From Chloroflexota bacterium (GTDB lineage Bacteria > Chloroflexota > Anaerolineae > Thermoflexales > Thermoflexaceae), in the NCBI GenBank assembly GCA_030550075.1, contig JAUQQB010000200.1:1-5744 (forward strand): a stretch of DNA of 5,744 bases, written 5' to 3'. The notes beneath the pieces were generated by a model. The model did no database searches. It saw nothing but the letters and a program-made list of their open reading frames with translations, and was not told the DNA's origin. Position numbers and translations under genes: made by a program. Below are positions 5,437-5,744 of the stretch, one piece after another. How positions within the stretch are numbered: the stretch's first letter is position 1; each line of letters starts with the position of its first letter.

Positions 5437-5744
5437 ATGAGCTATAGCCAGTTGCTCCTGCGGGCGTGGTGGATCGTTCGGCGCCACCGGATCCTCTGGC
5501 TATTCGGGTTCCTGGCCGGTTTCGCACCCCCTTCCGCCCTCTCTCAGCTTGCCGGGAGCGCCCTGACGGCCTCCCCTGAAATGCCTCAGAGGATCCGTGA
5601 GCTCCTCGTTGGTCCCAGCTCTGCTCTTCTCTGGATCGGAACGCCCCTTCTGCTCATCGCAGCCTTCTTGATCTGGGGAGCGATCAATGCCCTGGGGCAT
5701 ACCGCGCTGATCGCTCTGGTGAATCGCCTGGAAGAAGGCGAGCC
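5437..5744 (+). CDS. Membrane protein, N-terminal part (runs off the window)
   Basis: An open frame starts at ATG 5437, with AAAGGAG (5421-5427) nine bases upstream, and continues without stop to the right edge, giving 102 residues. The N-terminus reads MSYSQLLLRAWWIVRRHRILWLFGFLAG: a short amphipathic segment with an aromatic/Arg cluster, then a first membrane segment (about 19-33). An extracytoplasmic or loop stretch follows (about 34-61), then a long hydrophobic second segment (about 62-87, SSALLWIGTPLLLIAAFLIWG). I recall similar openings in multi-span membrane proteins of Chloroflexota that carry only general names, and I do not assign a function. It follows hisB after 216 bases, so it is probably a separate transcription unit. 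Confidence 0.8.
   Translation, partial: MSYSQLLLRAWWIVRRHRILWLFGFLAGFAPPSALSQLAGSALTASPEMPQRIRELLVGPSSALLWIGTPLLLIAAFLIWGAINALGHTALIALVNRLEEGE

Overview
The window looks like chromosomal DNA from a GC-rich (roughly 60% or more by eye), probably thermophilic member of the Chloroflexota, perhaps near Thermoflexus or the Anaerolineae. The lineage is an inference. It rests on the Thr/Pro-rich lipoprotein with a C-terminal QPFEHG...RGFG.VWR...LGWA domain, the opening of the last membrane protein, and Arg-rich, Lys-poor proteins. No rRNA, tRNA, CRISPR array or recognisable mobile element is present.

Layout. Positions 1-305 hold no gene I can support; the first 93 bases carry C- and G-runs with an inverted repeat and a five-tract G-quadruplex motif. 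Two genes lie on the minus strand: a Crp/Fnr-family regulator (1553-2245) and, 257 bases further along its direction of transcription, a surface lipoprotein (306-1295). Divergent from the regulator, on the plus strand, is a histidine biosynthesis cluster: hisG (2450-3484, long form with a regulatory C-terminal domain), hisC (3534-4637) and hisB (4624-5220, overlapping hisC by 14 bases). hisD, normally found near hisG, is not here, and nothing of hisH/A/F/I/E follows. After a 216-base gap a membrane protein gene begins at 5437 and runs off the right edge.

How the genes work together. HisG commits PRPP and ATP to histidine, HisB dehydrates imidazole glycerol phosphate, and HisC transaminates the resulting imidazole acetol phosphate. 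The three proteins therefore cover steps 1, 7 and 8 of the conventional ten-step pathway.

The most interesting signal is regulatory. A 28-base inverted repeat with a four-base spacer lies upstream of the Crp-family gene (2264-2291), and a near copy lies in the hisG-hisC gap (3481-3508). The two are in the same orientation relative to the downstream start codon and agree at 21 of 24 arm positions. This suggests a shared operator or leader hairpin linking the regulator to hisC-hisB. A different dyad with the same four-base spacer (5365-5380) precedes the membrane protein gene. The Crp-family protein has lost the usual cyclic-nucleotide-binding residues and contains no cysteine, so its signal is unknown.
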